Shown here: piece after piece, positions 15,899-24,059 of the stretch
Layout of the letters: each line of letters opens with the position of its first letter
How positions within the stretch are numbered: position 1 is the first letter of the stretch
DNA from: an uncultured Clostridia bacterium
GTDB lineage: Bacteria; Bacillota; Clostridia; Christensenellales; Aristaeellaceae
NCBI GenBank assembly: GCA_934630705.1
Contig: CAKTWP010000023.1
Coordinates: 1 to 31,210 of the forward strand
Reading direction: 5' to 3'
DNA length: 31,210 bases
Position numbers and translations under genes: made by a program
Notes under the pieces: generated by a model
The model's database searches: none
What the model was told of the DNA's origin: nothing
The model's input: only the letters and a program-made list of their open reading frames with translations

Positions 15899-16459
15899 AT
15901 GAAGAGAATCGGCCTGCTGTTTCAAAAATGGGGGCATTATTTATTGGCGCTGTTGTGCGCCGGGGTGATCCTGTTGTCCGCGCTGTGGACAAGGCAACAG
16001 CAGCTTCTGGAAATCGCGGATGCGCAGGTGCTGGCGGATGACAGCCAACGCCTCAGCGACGCCGCATCCCCGCCGCCATCCCTGGCCCCGGCGCTGCCCA
16101 CGAAAAACGGCAGGGTTCTGCGGCTGTATAGCGAAGTGCCCCTGTATTTCCCTGCCTACGGCCTTTGGCGCGTTCATCCGGGCGTGGACTATGAAGCGGC
16201 GGCCGGAGAGATGATATTCGCCATCCGCTCGGGCAGCGTGCAGATCGAGGATGACGGGCTGTATCTGCTCCATGAGGATGGCCGGCGCACCTGCTATCGC
16301 GGCCTGGCGAAGCTGACCGTCGCCCCGGGCCAGCGGGTGAAAGCCGGAGAACAGGTGGGGCTGGCCGGGGCAGAGGTCTATCTGGAAGGCCGCGGACATG
16401 TCTGTATCATCTGCTATCAGGACGGTCTGCCAGAGCAGCTGCTGCCGGCGCAGCCGTAA
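15899..16459 (+). CDS. Membrane-anchored degenerate M23 (LytM) protein, SpoIIQ-like
   Basis: A protein of 186 residues. A short N-terminus is followed by one membrane helix (about residues 13-30), a Ser/Ala/Pro linker, then a LytM-like domain. The domain keeps the His-x3-Asp zinc motif (VHPGVDY, His93 and Asp97) and strands such as GEMIFAIRSGSVQ and VAPGQRVKAGEQVGLAG. Where active enzymes have Tyr-x-His-Leu it has YRGL, and where they have His-x-His it has HVC (His167, Cys169). It is therefore probably not an active endopeptidase. SpoIIQ-type channel proteins of sporulation have this layout and also show altered active sites in some species. GGGAGG precedes the ATG. glmS starts 13 bases after its stop. 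Confidence 0.7.
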   Translation: MKRIGLLFQKWGHYLLALLCAGVILLSALWTRQQQLLEIADAQVLADDSQRLSDAASPPPSLAPALPTKNGRVLRLYSEVPLYFPAYGLWRVHPGVDYEAAAGEMIFAIRSGSVQIEDDGLYLLHEDGRRTCYRGLAKLTVAPGQRVKAGEQVGLAGAEVYLEGRGHVCIICYQDGLPEQLLPAQP

Positions 16460-16472
16460 GGGAGGGAAACGC

Positions 16473-18278
16473 ATGTGCGGAATCGTAGGTTATATTGGCG
16501 CGCAAGATGCGCAGCCCATTTTGCTGGACGGGCTGCGGCGACTGGAATACCGGGGATACGACAGCGCAGGCATCGCCGTGTTGGGAGACGGCAGCATTCG
16601 CGTATGCAAATGCGCGGGACGCATTGCGGCGCTGGAAGCGCTGGCTCAGGCGCATCCGCTGCCGGGAAGCCTGGGTATCGGCCACACCCGCTGGGCCACC
16701 CACGGCGAACCCTCGGACCGCAACGCCCATCCCCATACTGATGTGAAGGGCGAGATTGCCATCGTGCATAACGGCATTATCGAAAACCATCAGGCCCTGC
16801 GCGCCCATCTGGAAGGAAAGGGCTGCCGCTTTGTCAGTCAGACGGACACCGAGGTGGCCGCACATCTGCTGCATTCCCTGTATCGAGGAGATCCGCTGGC
16901 AGCGCTGCGGCAGGCCATGCATCTGCTGGAAGGCAGCTATGCCATGGCCATGATCTGCGAAAGCCATCCCGAAGCCCTTTACTGCGTGCGGGTGGGCAGC
17001 CCGCTGGTGATTGGTCTGGGCCGGGGAGAGAGCTTTCTGGCCTCGGATATTCCCGCGCTGCTGCCTTACACCCGGGATGTGCTGATTCTGGAGGACAAGG
17101 AAATCGCGGTGCTCACCCGGGCGGGCGTTACGGTATACAACGCGCTTGGAGAACAGCTGCCCGTCCAGCCCATGCATGTGAGCTGGGATGCGGCGGCGGC
17201 CGAGAAGGGCGGCTATCCTCATTTCATGCTCAAGGAAATCATGGAGCAGCCCGCCGCCGTGGCGGGCACGCTTCGGGCCTATCGGGAAGGAGATGGGCTG
17301 CGTCCGCTGCTGCCGGATGTGCCATCCGCACTGGATTTCATCGCCTGCGGCACGGCGTACCATGCGGGACTGGTGGGCGCGGAATACGCATCCCAGCTGG
17401 CTGGCATTCCGGCCCGGGCGCGGATTGCCAGCGAATATCGCTATGAGCGGCTGTTTCCTCCGGCGGGTGCGACAGCGCTGGCCATCAGCCAGAGCGGCGA
17501 AACGGCAGACACACTGGCAGCCCTGCGCGCGGCACGGGAAGCCGGGATGGCCTTGGCGGCGCTGACCAACACGGTGGGCAGCACGCTTTCCCGGCAGGCT
17601 GGGGCCACACTGCTCACCTATGCGGGCCCGGAGATCGCCGTGGCCAGCACCAAGGCGTATATCACCCAGGTGGAAACGCTTTTGCTGCTGGCGCTGGATA
17701 TGGGGCGGCGGCGGGGCGTGCTGTCCTCCGCGCAGGCAAGAGCGTTTTTGCAGGCGTTGGAACAGCTGCCCGGGCAGATGGAGCAGGTGCTTTCCCGGCG
17801 GCAGGAAATCCAGCAGTATTGTGACGGGCATTTGCATGCGGGGCTGATGTTTTTTATGGGCCGGGGGGTAGACTGTGCCTTGGCCATGGAAGCGGCGCTG
17901 AAGCTCAAGGAGGTATCCTATCTGCCCTGCGAAGCCTATCCGGCAGGGGAATTGAAGCACGGAGCGATTGCGCTGGTGCAGGCGGGCACGCCGGTATTCG
18001 CCCTATGCACCCAGGAGCGGCTTTTGGAAAAGACGCTTTCCAATCTTCGGGAGGTAAAAGCACGAGGGGCGGAGACGGTCTGCGTCTGCCCGGAGCGTTT
18101 TTTCCTGCGGGCATCCCGGGAGGCGGACCGGGTCTGGACGGTGCCGGACGCGCCGGAGCCCCTTTTGCCCCTGCTGGCGATGCTGCCCATGCAGCTTCTA
18201 GCCTACCACATGGCCGTGGCCCAGGGCCAGGATGTGGACAAGCCCCGGAACCTGGCCAAATCTGTGACGGTGGAATAA
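16473..18278 (+). CDS. glmS: Glutamine-fructose-6-phosphate aminotransferase (isomerizing) GlmS
   Basis: A protein of 601 residues. It starts MCGIVGYIG, with Cys2 as the N-terminal nucleophile of the glutaminase domain, followed by LEYRGYDSAG and HTRWATHGEPSDRNAHPH. Two SIS sugar-binding domains come next (SQSGETADT near residue 340; later ECEAYPAGELKHG-like CEAYPAGELKHG). The C-terminus DVDKPRNLAKSVTVE is characteristic. It makes glucosamine-6-phosphate for peptidoglycan and other amino sugars. The start at 16473 has GGGAGGG upstream and is required to expose Cys2. It is probably cotranscribed with the M23-like gene. I do not recognise a glmS ribozyme in the short 5' gap. Confidence 0.97.
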   Translation: MCGIVGYIGAQDAQPILLDGLRRLEYRGYDSAGIAVLGDGSIRVCKCAGRIAALEALAQAHPLPGSLGIGHTRWATHGEPSDRNAHPHTDVKGEIAIVHNGIIENHQALRAHLEGKGCRFVSQTDTEVAAHLLHSLYRGDPLAALRQAMHLLEGSYAMAMICESHPEALYCVRVGSPLVIGLGRGESFLASDIPALLPYTRDVLILEDKEIAVLTRAGVTVYNALGEQLPVQPMHVSWDAAAAEKGGYPHFMLKEIMEQPAAVAGTLRAYREGDGLRPLLPDVPSALDFIACGTAYHAGLVGAEYASQLAGIPARARIASEYRYERLFPPAGATALAISQSGETADTLAALRAAREAGMALAALTNTVGSTLSRQAGATLLTYAGPEIAVASTKAYITQVETLLLLALDMGRRRGVLSSAQARAFLQALEQLPGQMEQVLSRRQEIQQYCDGHLHAGLMFFMGRGVDCALAMEAALKLKEVSYLPCEAYPAGELKHGAIALVQAGTPVFALCTQERLLEKTLSNLREVKARGAETVCVCPERFFLRASREADRVWTVPDAPEPLLPLLAMLPMQLLAYHMAVAQGQDVDKPRNLAKSVTVE

Positions 18279-18301
18279 AAGCGACAGGATGGAACGCAAA
18301 A

Positions 18302-18352
18302 GGGAGGAAAGACATCCCTCCCGCGTCCTCCCCAGAAAAACGATTGTTGGGG
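18302..18352 (+). other. Two small hairpins after glmS
   Basis: GGGAGG/CCTCCC (18302-18307 with 18317-18322) and CCCCA/TGGGG (18330-18334 with 18348-18352) follow the glmS stop without a T-run. They may form a weak terminator. Nothing else is evident up to the promoter at 18458 except the palindrome CTGCATGCAG at 18405-18414. Confidence 0.35.
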
Positions 18353-18457
18353 CGTACATTGTTATTCCCTATCTGCAATGCGTCCCCGTTAAGGCCTTTG
18401 CCGGCTGCATGCAGGCCGCGTGGGTGATGCACTTGGGCGGCTTTCGCGGATTCAGCA

Positions 18458-18486
18458 TTGACGAATCGGAAGAAAAAAGATATACT
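18458..18486 (+). promoter_or_regulatory. Sigma-A promoter of the arabinofuranosidase gene
   Basis: The -35 is TTGACG (18458-18463), the spacer is 17 bases and the -10 is TATACT (18481-18486). The predicted leader is about 45 bases and carries AAGGAG at 18526-18531, 7 bases before the ATG. Confidence 0.8.
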
Positions 18487-18538
18487 GATGATGGCACATA
18501 TCGTTATCAGAAAGCACATCAGTACAAGGAGAAAAGCC

Positions 18539-20038
18539 ATGAGAAAAGCCAAGCTGATCCTGGACAAGGACTATCAGGTTTCCCCCATTGACAAGCGCAT
18601 TTACGGCTCCTTTATCGAGCATCTGGGCCGGGCGGTTTATACCGGCATTTACGAGCCGGGCCATCCCACCGCGGATGAAAACGGCTTTCGCCGGGATGTG
18701 ATTGCGCTGGTGCGGCGGCTGGATGTGCCGGTGGTGCGGTATCCGGGCGGGAATTTCGTCTCCGGCTTCCAATGGGAGGATTCCATCGGCCCGGCGGCGG
18801 ATCGGCCCCGGCGGCTGGATCTGGCCTGGAAAACCACGGAATCCAACGCGGTTGGGCTGCATGAATTTGCGGCCTGGGCCAAGGCGGCTGGCACGGAAGT
18901 GATGTATGCCGTGAACCTGGGCACCCGGGGCCCGGCGGACGCGCGGAACGTGGTGGAATACGCCAATCATCCAGGCGGCACTGCCTGGAGCGATCTGCGG
19001 CGGAAAAACGGCGCGGAGCAGCCCTTTGACATCAAGCTGTGGTGCCTGGGCAATGAAATGGACGGGAAATGGCAGATGGGCGCGAAAACCGCTTATGAAT
19101 ACGGCCGGACGGCCAATGAAGCGGCAAAGCTGATGAAATGGGTGGATCCATCCATTGAGCTGGTGGCCTGCGGCTCCTCCTCTTCCACCATGCCCTCCTT
19201 CGGGGAATGGGAATATCGGATGCTGGACGAAGCCTACGACAACATCGATTATGTTTCCCTCCATCGCTATTACAGCAATCCCCATAACGACACGCCGGAC
19301 TTCCTGGCCTCCACCATGGATCTGGACGATTTCATCCGCACCGTGGCTTCCATCTGCGATGCGGTGAAGGGCAAAAAGCACAGTAAGAAGCGGGTGCAGC
19401 TGTCGCTGGATGAATGGAACGTGTGGTATCATTCCAGCGAGCAAGATGCAAAGCTGCTTAAAGCCAGCCCCTGGGGCCAGGCGCTGCCCCTGCTGGAGGA
19501 CATTTATAATTTCGAGGATGCGCTGCTGGTGGGCCTGATGCTGATTACCATCTTGAAAAATGCCGATCGGGTGAAGATTGCCTGCATGGCGCAGCTGGTG
19601 AACGTGATCGCCCCCATCATGACCCGGGCAGGCGGCGGCGCCTGGGCGCAGACCATTTTCTATCCCCTGATGCAGTGCAGCGCGCTGGGCCGGGGCGTGA
19701 GTCTGCTGCCCTTGCTTTCCTGCGACAAGTTCGATACCAAGCACTTCTGCGATGTGCCGGTGGTGGATGCGGCTGCGGTACTGGGTGAGGATGGCAGCGT
19801 CACCGTGTTTGCCGTAAACCGGGATCTGCAGGAGGGCGCGGAGCTGGCGCTGGATCTGCGCTCCTTCGGAGAGCTGCGGATGCTCAGCCACAGCGTGCTT
19901 CATCACGATGATATGAAGGCCGTGAACACGGAAGAAAAGCCCCACGAGGTCGCCCCTGTGGATGCGCCTGTGTCCAAGCCCGGCGAGCCGGTGCTCCTGC
20001 CTGCCGCCAGCTGGAACGTGCTCCGCTTTGGCAAGTAA
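18539..20038 (+). CDS. abfA: Alpha-L-arabinofuranosidase, glycoside hydrolase family 51
   Basis: A protein of 499 residues, the usual length for intracellular GH51 enzymes. The N-terminal barrel includes YGSFIEHLGRAVYTGIYEP and RYPGGNFVSGFQWED. The acid/base Glu173 is in GNEMDGKW and the nucleophile Glu292 is in DEWNVWY, almost the same positions as in characterised Bacillus-group enzymes. The C-terminal part forms the beta-sandwich. There is no signal peptide, so it acts on short arabino-oligosaccharides taken into the cell and releases arabinose. It has its own promoter and terminator and no sugar transporter beside it. It is not obviously linked to the iol genes. Confidence 0.95.
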   Translation: MRKAKLILDKDYQVSPIDKRIYGSFIEHLGRAVYTGIYEPGHPTADENGFRRDVIALVRRLDVPVVRYPGGNFVSGFQWEDSIGPAADRPRRLDLAWKTTESNAVGLHEFAAWAKAAGTEVMYAVNLGTRGPADARNVVEYANHPGGTAWSDLRRKNGAEQPFDIKLWCLGNEMDGKWQMGAKTAYEYGRTANEAAKLMKWVDPSIELVACGSSSSTMPSFGEWEYRMLDEAYDNIDYVSLHRYYSNPHNDTPDFLASTMDLDDFIRTVASICDAVKGKKHSKKRVQLSLDEWNVWYHSSEQDAKLLKASPWGQALPLLEDIYNFEDALLVGLMLITILKNADRVKIACMAQLVNVIAPIMTRAGGGAWAQTIFYPLMQCSALGRGVSLLPLLSCDKFDTKHFCDVPVVDAAAVLGEDGSVTVFAVNRDLQEGAELALDLRSFGELRMLSHSVLHHDDMKAVNTEEKPHEVAPVDAPVSKPGEPVLLPAASWNVLRFGK

Positions 20039-20070
20039 CACGCCGGCGCACGGGATTAGCCTTCCATTTG

Positions 20071-20111
20071 CAGTCCGTCGAAAATTCTTTTTTCGGCGGA
20101 CTGATATTTTT
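20071..20111 (+). terminator. Terminator of the arabinofuranosidase gene
   Basis: CAGTCCGTCGAAAA (20071-20084) pairs with 20090-20103. The one imperfect position is a U-G pair in plus-strand RNA. The stem is followed by ATATTTTTC. Its tail abuts the -35 of the serS promoter. Confidence 0.75.
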
Positions 20112-20112
20112 C

Positions 20113-20141
20113 TTGCTTTTTTCCGCTATTCGGGCTATAAT
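20113..20141 (+). promoter_or_regulatory. Sigma-A promoter of serS
   Basis: The -35 is TTGCTT (20113-20118), the spacer is 17 bases and the -10 is a consensus TATAAT (20136-20141). Transcription would start near 20148, at the beginning of the T-box leader. Confidence 0.8.
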
Positions 20142-20147
20142 AACGCC

Positions 20148-20366
20148 ATACCGCGAGGAACGGGAACAAGCGGGAGAATGCGCCTTCAGAGAGCCGGCGG
20201 AGGGTGAAAGCCGGCGGTGCGGCCCTGCGATCCACCCGGGAGCGGGCGGCGAAAAGCCGCCGGGGCGCGCCCCTTATCGCGCAATGGAGGTGGGCTTGGC
20301 CGTTGGCCGGGTCAACCGGGGTGGCAACGCGGTGAATCCGTCCCTGGATCAGGGCGGCTTTTTTTA
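20148..20366 (+). promoter_or_regulatory. Serine T-box riboswitch leader
   Basis: The leader has AGAGAG at 20188-20193 with a GCCGGC stem around GGAGGGTGAAA, as in T-box stem I. A GGCGGC-GAAAA-GCCGCC hairpin lies at 20245-20261. The T-box sequence GGGTGGCAACGCGG is at 20319-20332. A terminator stem follows at 20338-20357 with a T-run to 20365. The TGGC in the T-box would pair with a GCCA tRNA end, as expected for tRNA-Ser with discriminator G. A likely specifier codon is TCC (20231-20233), set in GATCCA. Uncharged tRNA-Ser would favour the antiterminator and raise serS expression. Confidence 0.9.
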
Positions 20367-20395
20367 TTGCAAAAATTGAAGGAGGATGAGACCCC

Positions 20396-21688
20396 ATGCT
20401 GGATATCAAACGCATTCGCCAGAATCCCCAGGAATTGATCGACGCGCTGAAAAAGCGCAATTCTCCCATCGATGTGACCGAGCTCTTGACCCTGGATGAA
20501 AATCGCCGGGAGCTGCTGGGCCAGGTGGAAGCGCTGAAGAACCGCCGCAATGAGGAAAGCAAGAAGATCGCCCAGGTGAAGAAGGCCGGCGGCGATGCTT
20601 CCGCCGTGATGGAAGAAATGCGTCAGGTGGGCGATCAGATCGCCGCGCTGGACAAGCAGGTGGGCGAGATTGACGACAAAATCAATTACATCCTGATGCG
20701 CCTGCCCAATATTCCCCACGCCTCCGTGCCCGTGGGCAAGGATGACAGCGAAAACGTGGAGCAGCGCCGTTGGGGCGAGCCCCGGCAGTTTGGCTGGGAG
20801 CCCAAGGCCCATTGGGATATTGGCACCGATCTGAACATTCTGGATTTTGAAGCCGCCGCTAAGATCTCCGGCGCACGGTTCACCGTGTATCGCGGCCTGG
20901 GTGCCCGGCTGGAGCGGGCCGTGATCAACTTCTTCATGGACACCCACGCCGCCGATGGCTACACCGAGGTGCTTCCTCCCTACATGGTTACCCGTACCAC
21001 CATGACCGGCACCGGCCAGCTGCCCAAGTTTGAGGAGGACGCTTACAAGGTGTTCACCGGCAAGCAGGGTGACACCGATGTGGATCAGGACACCTTCCTG
21101 ATTCCCACGGCCGAAGTGCCTGTCACCAACCTGTATCGAGATATGATTCTGGATGGGGACCGGCTGCCCATCCGCCATTGCGCGTATTCCGCCTGCTTCC
21201 GGGCCGAAGCTGGCAGCGCCGGCCGGGATACCCGCGGCCTGATCCGTCAGCATCAGTTCAACAAGGTGGAGATGGTGAAAATCACCAAGCCCGAACAGAG
21301 CTATGACGAGCTGGAATCCATGACCCGTCAGGCCGAGAAGGTGCTGCAGCTGCTGGGCCTGCCCTATCGGGTGGTGTGCCTGAGCACGGGGGATATGGGC
21401 TTCTCCGCCGCCAAGACCTATGACATCGAAGTCTGGATGCCTTCCTACAACCGCTATGTGGAAATTTCCAGCTGCTCCAACTGCGAAGATTTCCAGGCCC
21501 GCCGCGCCCAGATCCGTTATCGCGACGGCGCGAAGGGCAAGCCCCAGCTGTGCCACACCCTGAATGGCTCCGGCGTGGCCGTGGGCCGCACCGTGGCCGC
21601 CATTCTGGAAAACTATCAGAACGATGACGGCTCCGTCACCGTGCCCGAAGCGCTGCGCAAGTACATGGGCGTGGACGTGATCAAGTAA
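20396..21688 (+). CDS. serS: Seryl-tRNA synthetase
   Basis: A protein of 430 residues, a class II aminoacyl-tRNA synthetase. The N-terminal coiled-coil arm spans roughly residues 25-100 (rich in Lys, Glu and Arg, for example VEALKNRRNEESKKI). Motif 2 is seen in CFRAEAGSAGRDTRGLIRQHQF. Motif 3 is around LNGSGVAVGRTVAAILENYQ. The serine site includes EISSCSNCEDFQARR. It charges tRNA-Ser. GAAGGAGGATG precedes the ATG at a normal distance. Expression is controlled by the T-box leader, and an intrinsic terminator follows the gene. Confidence 0.98.
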   Translation: MLDIKRIRQNPQELIDALKKRNSPIDVTELLTLDENRRELLGQVEALKNRRNEESKKIAQVKKAGGDASAVMEEMRQVGDQIAALDKQVGEIDDKINYILMRLPNIPHASVPVGKDDSENVEQRRWGEPRQFGWEPKAHWDIGTDLNILDFEAAAKISGARFTVYRGLGARLERAVINFFMDTHAADGYTEVLPPYMVTRTTMTGTGQLPKFEEDAYKVFTGKQGDTDVDQDTFLIPTAEVPVTNLYRDMILDGDRLPIRHCAYSACFRAEAGSAGRDTRGLIRQHQFNKVEMVKITKPEQSYDELESMTRQAEKVLQLLGLPYRVVCLSTGDMGFSAAKTYDIEVWMPSYNRYVEISSCSNCEDFQARRAQIRYRDGAKGKPQLCHTLNGSGVAVGRTVAAILENYQNDDGSVTVPEALRKYMGVDVIK

Positions 21689-21753
21689 TCCTTCGGTCAG
21701 TAAATATCCGTTAAAAAAAAATTGCCAGGCCTTTGGTCTGATACCGTTTTTTC

Positions 21754-21789
21754 CCCCGCGTTTTGCCCCAAGGCAGGCGCGGGGTTTTT
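21754..21789 (+). terminator. Terminator of serS
   Basis: CCCCGCG (21754-21760) pairs with CGCGGGG (21778-21784). An inner GCC/GGC pair is present and TTTTT follows, 65 bases after the serS stop. Confidence 0.85.
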
Positions 21790-21903
21790 GCATACGCAAA
21801 GCCCCCTTTTCATGCCTTACATGTGATACCTGCCATTTGCCTGCGCGGCGTTCGTCCCTTTTTTGCAGGAGCGGCATAGCATGGAAGAAAGGGGTGAGGG
21901 TGC

Positions 21904-22701
21904 GTGTGGGTGGCGGATATGGGAAAGGGACTGATGCGGATCGCAGGCGGGCAGATGCGGCGGATCGGCCCGCCGGGCAGTGCGCTGTGCGGCGGGAATG
22001 GCTGCGTTTTTTGCGCGGAGCAGCATCGCTGTATTTGTTATGACGCGTCCTCCGGTCAGGCCCGATTTGATTTTCCCGTGCCCACCGGCGTTTGCGCGCT
22101 GGAGCTGCTGGGCAGGTATATATGCGCCTTATCCGCGGATGCGGACTGCCTGTGCGTTTATGATAGCGCCACCGGCGCGCCCGCCCTGAGCCTTCCCGCA
22201 GGGGTCTATCCCCGGGCCCTGGCCCGAAGCCCATGCGGCCGTTATCTGGCCATTGCCGGGGGCGCATCCGGGGAGGTTTGGGTGCTGGATCGGGGCTTTT
22301 CCTGCGTGCAGCAGCAGCGCGTCCCAGGCGTGGCCTGTGGGGTCTGCTTCCTTCCCCGAGCGCTGGCGGTGTTATGCGCCGTAGGCGAAAGTCAATTGAC
22401 AGCCTGTCTCACGCGAATCAGTCCCCGCGGCGTTTGCGAGGAAGGAATGCGATGGGACGCGGTTCCCTGCGGTCTATGCGCCCTGTCCGATGGCGGATGT
22501 CTGGTAGGCTGCCATGGCGAAATCACCTGCCTGCGCCGGGATGGCCAGATCGCCTTTCGCCGTCCCTGCCCCTATCCCGCCCGCATGCGGCCCAGCCGGG
22601 ACGGCCCGCTGATCTGCGACGGCTGGCAGGGCAGTGTGCTTACGATGAACGGGCGCGCCCTGTATCAGGGGAAGGAGCCTGCGGACGTTTATTGTCCATA
22701 A
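21904..22701 (+). CDS. Cysteine-rich beta-propeller-like protein
   Basis: A protein of 265 residues from a GTG start, preceded by AAAGGGGTGAGG. It shows WD40/YVTN-like repeats of about 40 residues: CICYDASSGQARFDFPV, CLCVYDSATGAPALSLP, SPCGRYLAIAGGASGEVWVLD and CLRRDGQIAFRR. It has 24 cysteines, about 9 percent of residues, often paired as Cys-x-Cys or spaced by one blade. There is no signal peptide or membrane helix, so it is probably cytoplasmic. The function is unknown. Cysteines may bind metal or be structural. The ATG at 21919 is an alternative start. Its 3' end meets the terminator of the opposing heat-shock operon. Confidence 0.7.
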   Translation: MWVADMGKGLMRIAGGQMRRIGPPGSALCGGNGCVFCAEQHRCICYDASSGQARFDFPVPTGVCALELLGRYICALSADADCLCVYDSATGAPALSLPAGVYPRALARSPCGRYLAIAGGASGEVWVLDRGFSCVQQQRVPGVACGVCFLPRALAVLCAVGESQLTACLTRISPRGVCEEGMRWDAVPCGLCALSDGGCLVGCHGEITCLRRDGQIAFRRPCPYPARMRPSRDGPLICDGWQGSVLTMNGRALYQGKEPADVYCP

Positions 22702-22737
22702 AAAAAGCGGGGGCCTTTGCGTCAAAAGCCCTTCCGC
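22700..22737 (-). terminator. Terminator of the hrcA-grpE-dnaK-dnaJ operon
   Basis: On the minus strand GCGG-AA-GGGCTTTT-GACGC-AAAGGCCC-CCGC is followed by TTTTTTT. The imperfect pair is U-G on this strand and A-C on the other, which points to minus-strand use. It lies about 150 bases after the dnaJ stop and touches the stop codon of the convergent gene. Confidence 0.8.
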
Positions 22738-22791
22738 ACCCTCCCGAAAACCGGCTGGGATATAGCCATAAGCTGCTTTCTATTAACAGTA

Positions 22792-22826
22792 CGCCCCGCG
22801 CTTGACCTGAGTGCAAACGCGGGGCG
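22792..22826 (-). other. Hairpin in the dnaJ 3' untranslated region
   Basis: CGCCCCGCG (22792-22800) pairs with 22818-22826. The stem extends through TTG/CAA with one position that is G-U only on the minus strand. There is no T-run, so it is more likely a stability element than the main terminator. Confidence 0.45.
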
Positions 22827-22885
22827 GGAAGCATGCAATGCATCATCTCTTTTTTTCAGGCTTGACGCCTGGCATGCGCTGAATA

Positions 22886-24031
22886 TTACGAATTAAAAAT
22901 GTCTTTTACCTTGTCCAAAAAGCTTTTGCGTGTTTCATACTCCTTGCCCGAGGTGGCTTCCTCGAACTGGCGCAGCAGCTCCTTTTGCTTTTCGGTGAGC
23001 CGCTTGGGCACTTCCACCCGAATATGCAGCACCAGATCGCCCCGGACGTTACCCCGCAGCTGCTGAATACCCTGGCCCTTAATGCGGAATTCCGCATCGT
23101 TTTGGGTGCCCTCAGGGATATGGAAGGTGGTTTTGCCGCCGCCCAGCGTGGGCACTTCCACATCCGCGCCCAAGGCCGCCTGGGTGAAGGAAATAGGCAG
23201 CTCCAGATGCAGATTGCTGCCCTCGCGCTGGAACAGCTTATGGGGCTTCACGGAAACCTGAATATACAGATCGCCGCTGGGGCCGCCATTCCGGCCCGGC
23301 TCGCCCTGGCCGTTCATCACGATGGTCTGGCCGTTATCAATGCCAGCCGGCACCTTCACGGTGGCCGTGCGGCGTTTCCGAACCCGGCCCGCGCCGCCGC
23401 AGGTGGGACATTTATCGGTAATCACCCTGCCGGTGCCGCCGCAGGCCGAGCAGGTGCGCACCGTGACCATAAACCCGCCGGACACACGCACCTGGCCCGT
23501 GCCGCCGCAGGTGGGGCAGGGTTTGGGCTGGGTGCCGGGCTTGGCGCCGGTGCCATGGCAGGCTTCGCAATTCTCATTGCGCATAAACTCAAAGGACTTT
23601 TCGCAACCAAAGGCCGCTTCCTCAAAGGTGATGCGCAGCTCATAGCGCAGATCGTTGCCCTGCTGGGGCGCATTGCGCCGCTGCGCTGCGCCGCCCATGC
23701 CGCCGCCAAAGAGCTGATCGAAAATATCGCCCATGCCAAAGCCGCCGAAATCAAATCCGCCGGCTCCGCCAGCCGCGCCGGCGCCGGCGCCGCCAAAGCC
23801 GCCCATAGGCCCATCAAAGCCATAGCGGTCATACCGGGCGCGCTTTTCCGGATCGGAAAGCACCTCATTGGCCTCATTCAATTCCTTGAACCGGACCTCC
23901 GCCTCCTTATCATTGGGATGCAGATCCGGGTGGCATTCCTTGGCCATTTTGCGGTAGGCCTTTTTGATATCATCAGCCGAGGCGTTTTTATCTACGCCCA
24001 GCACTTCATAATAATCACGTTTCGTTGCCAT
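22886..24031 (-). CDS. dnaJ: Chaperone protein DnaJ
   Basis: A protein of 381 residues. It has a J-domain with the HPD motif at residues 34-36, a Gly/Phe-rich linker (about 74-114), four zinc-finger repeats (CEACHGTG 155-162, CPTCGGTG 172-179, CSACGGTG 194-201, CPTCGGAG 208-215), and a C-terminal substrate-binding region. This is a complete type I DnaJ, which delivers unfolded clients to DnaK and stimulates its ATPase. It is the last gene of the heat-shock operon, 85 bases after dnaK, with a hairpin in the gap. Confidence 0.98.
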   Translation of the reverse strand: MATKRDYYEVLGVDKNASADDIKKAYRKMAKECHPDLHPNDKEAEVRFKELNEANEVLSDPEKRARYDRYGFDGPMGGFGGAGAGAAGGAGGFDFGGFGMGDIFDQLFGGGMGGAAQRRNAPQQGNDLRYELRITFEEAAFGCEKSFEFMRNENCEACHGTGAKPGTQPKPCPTCGGTGQVRVSGGFMVTVRTCSACGGTGRVITDKCPTCGGAGRVRKRRTATVKVPAGIDNGQTIVMNGQGEPGRNGGPSGDLYIQVSVKPHKLFQREGSNLHLELPISFTQAALGADVEVPTLGGGKTTFHIPEGTQNDAEFRIKGQGIQQLRGNVRGDLVLHIRVEVPKRLTEKQKELLRQFEEATSGKEYETRKSFLDKVKDIFNS

Positions 24032-24059
24032 GCTGTCCTCGAATCAAAACAAAATGATT

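Noticed and set aside
16440..16473. glmS ribozyme in the glmS leader
   Set aside because: The gap to the upstream gene is only 13 bases, too short for the ribozyme, and no matching core sequence was seen.
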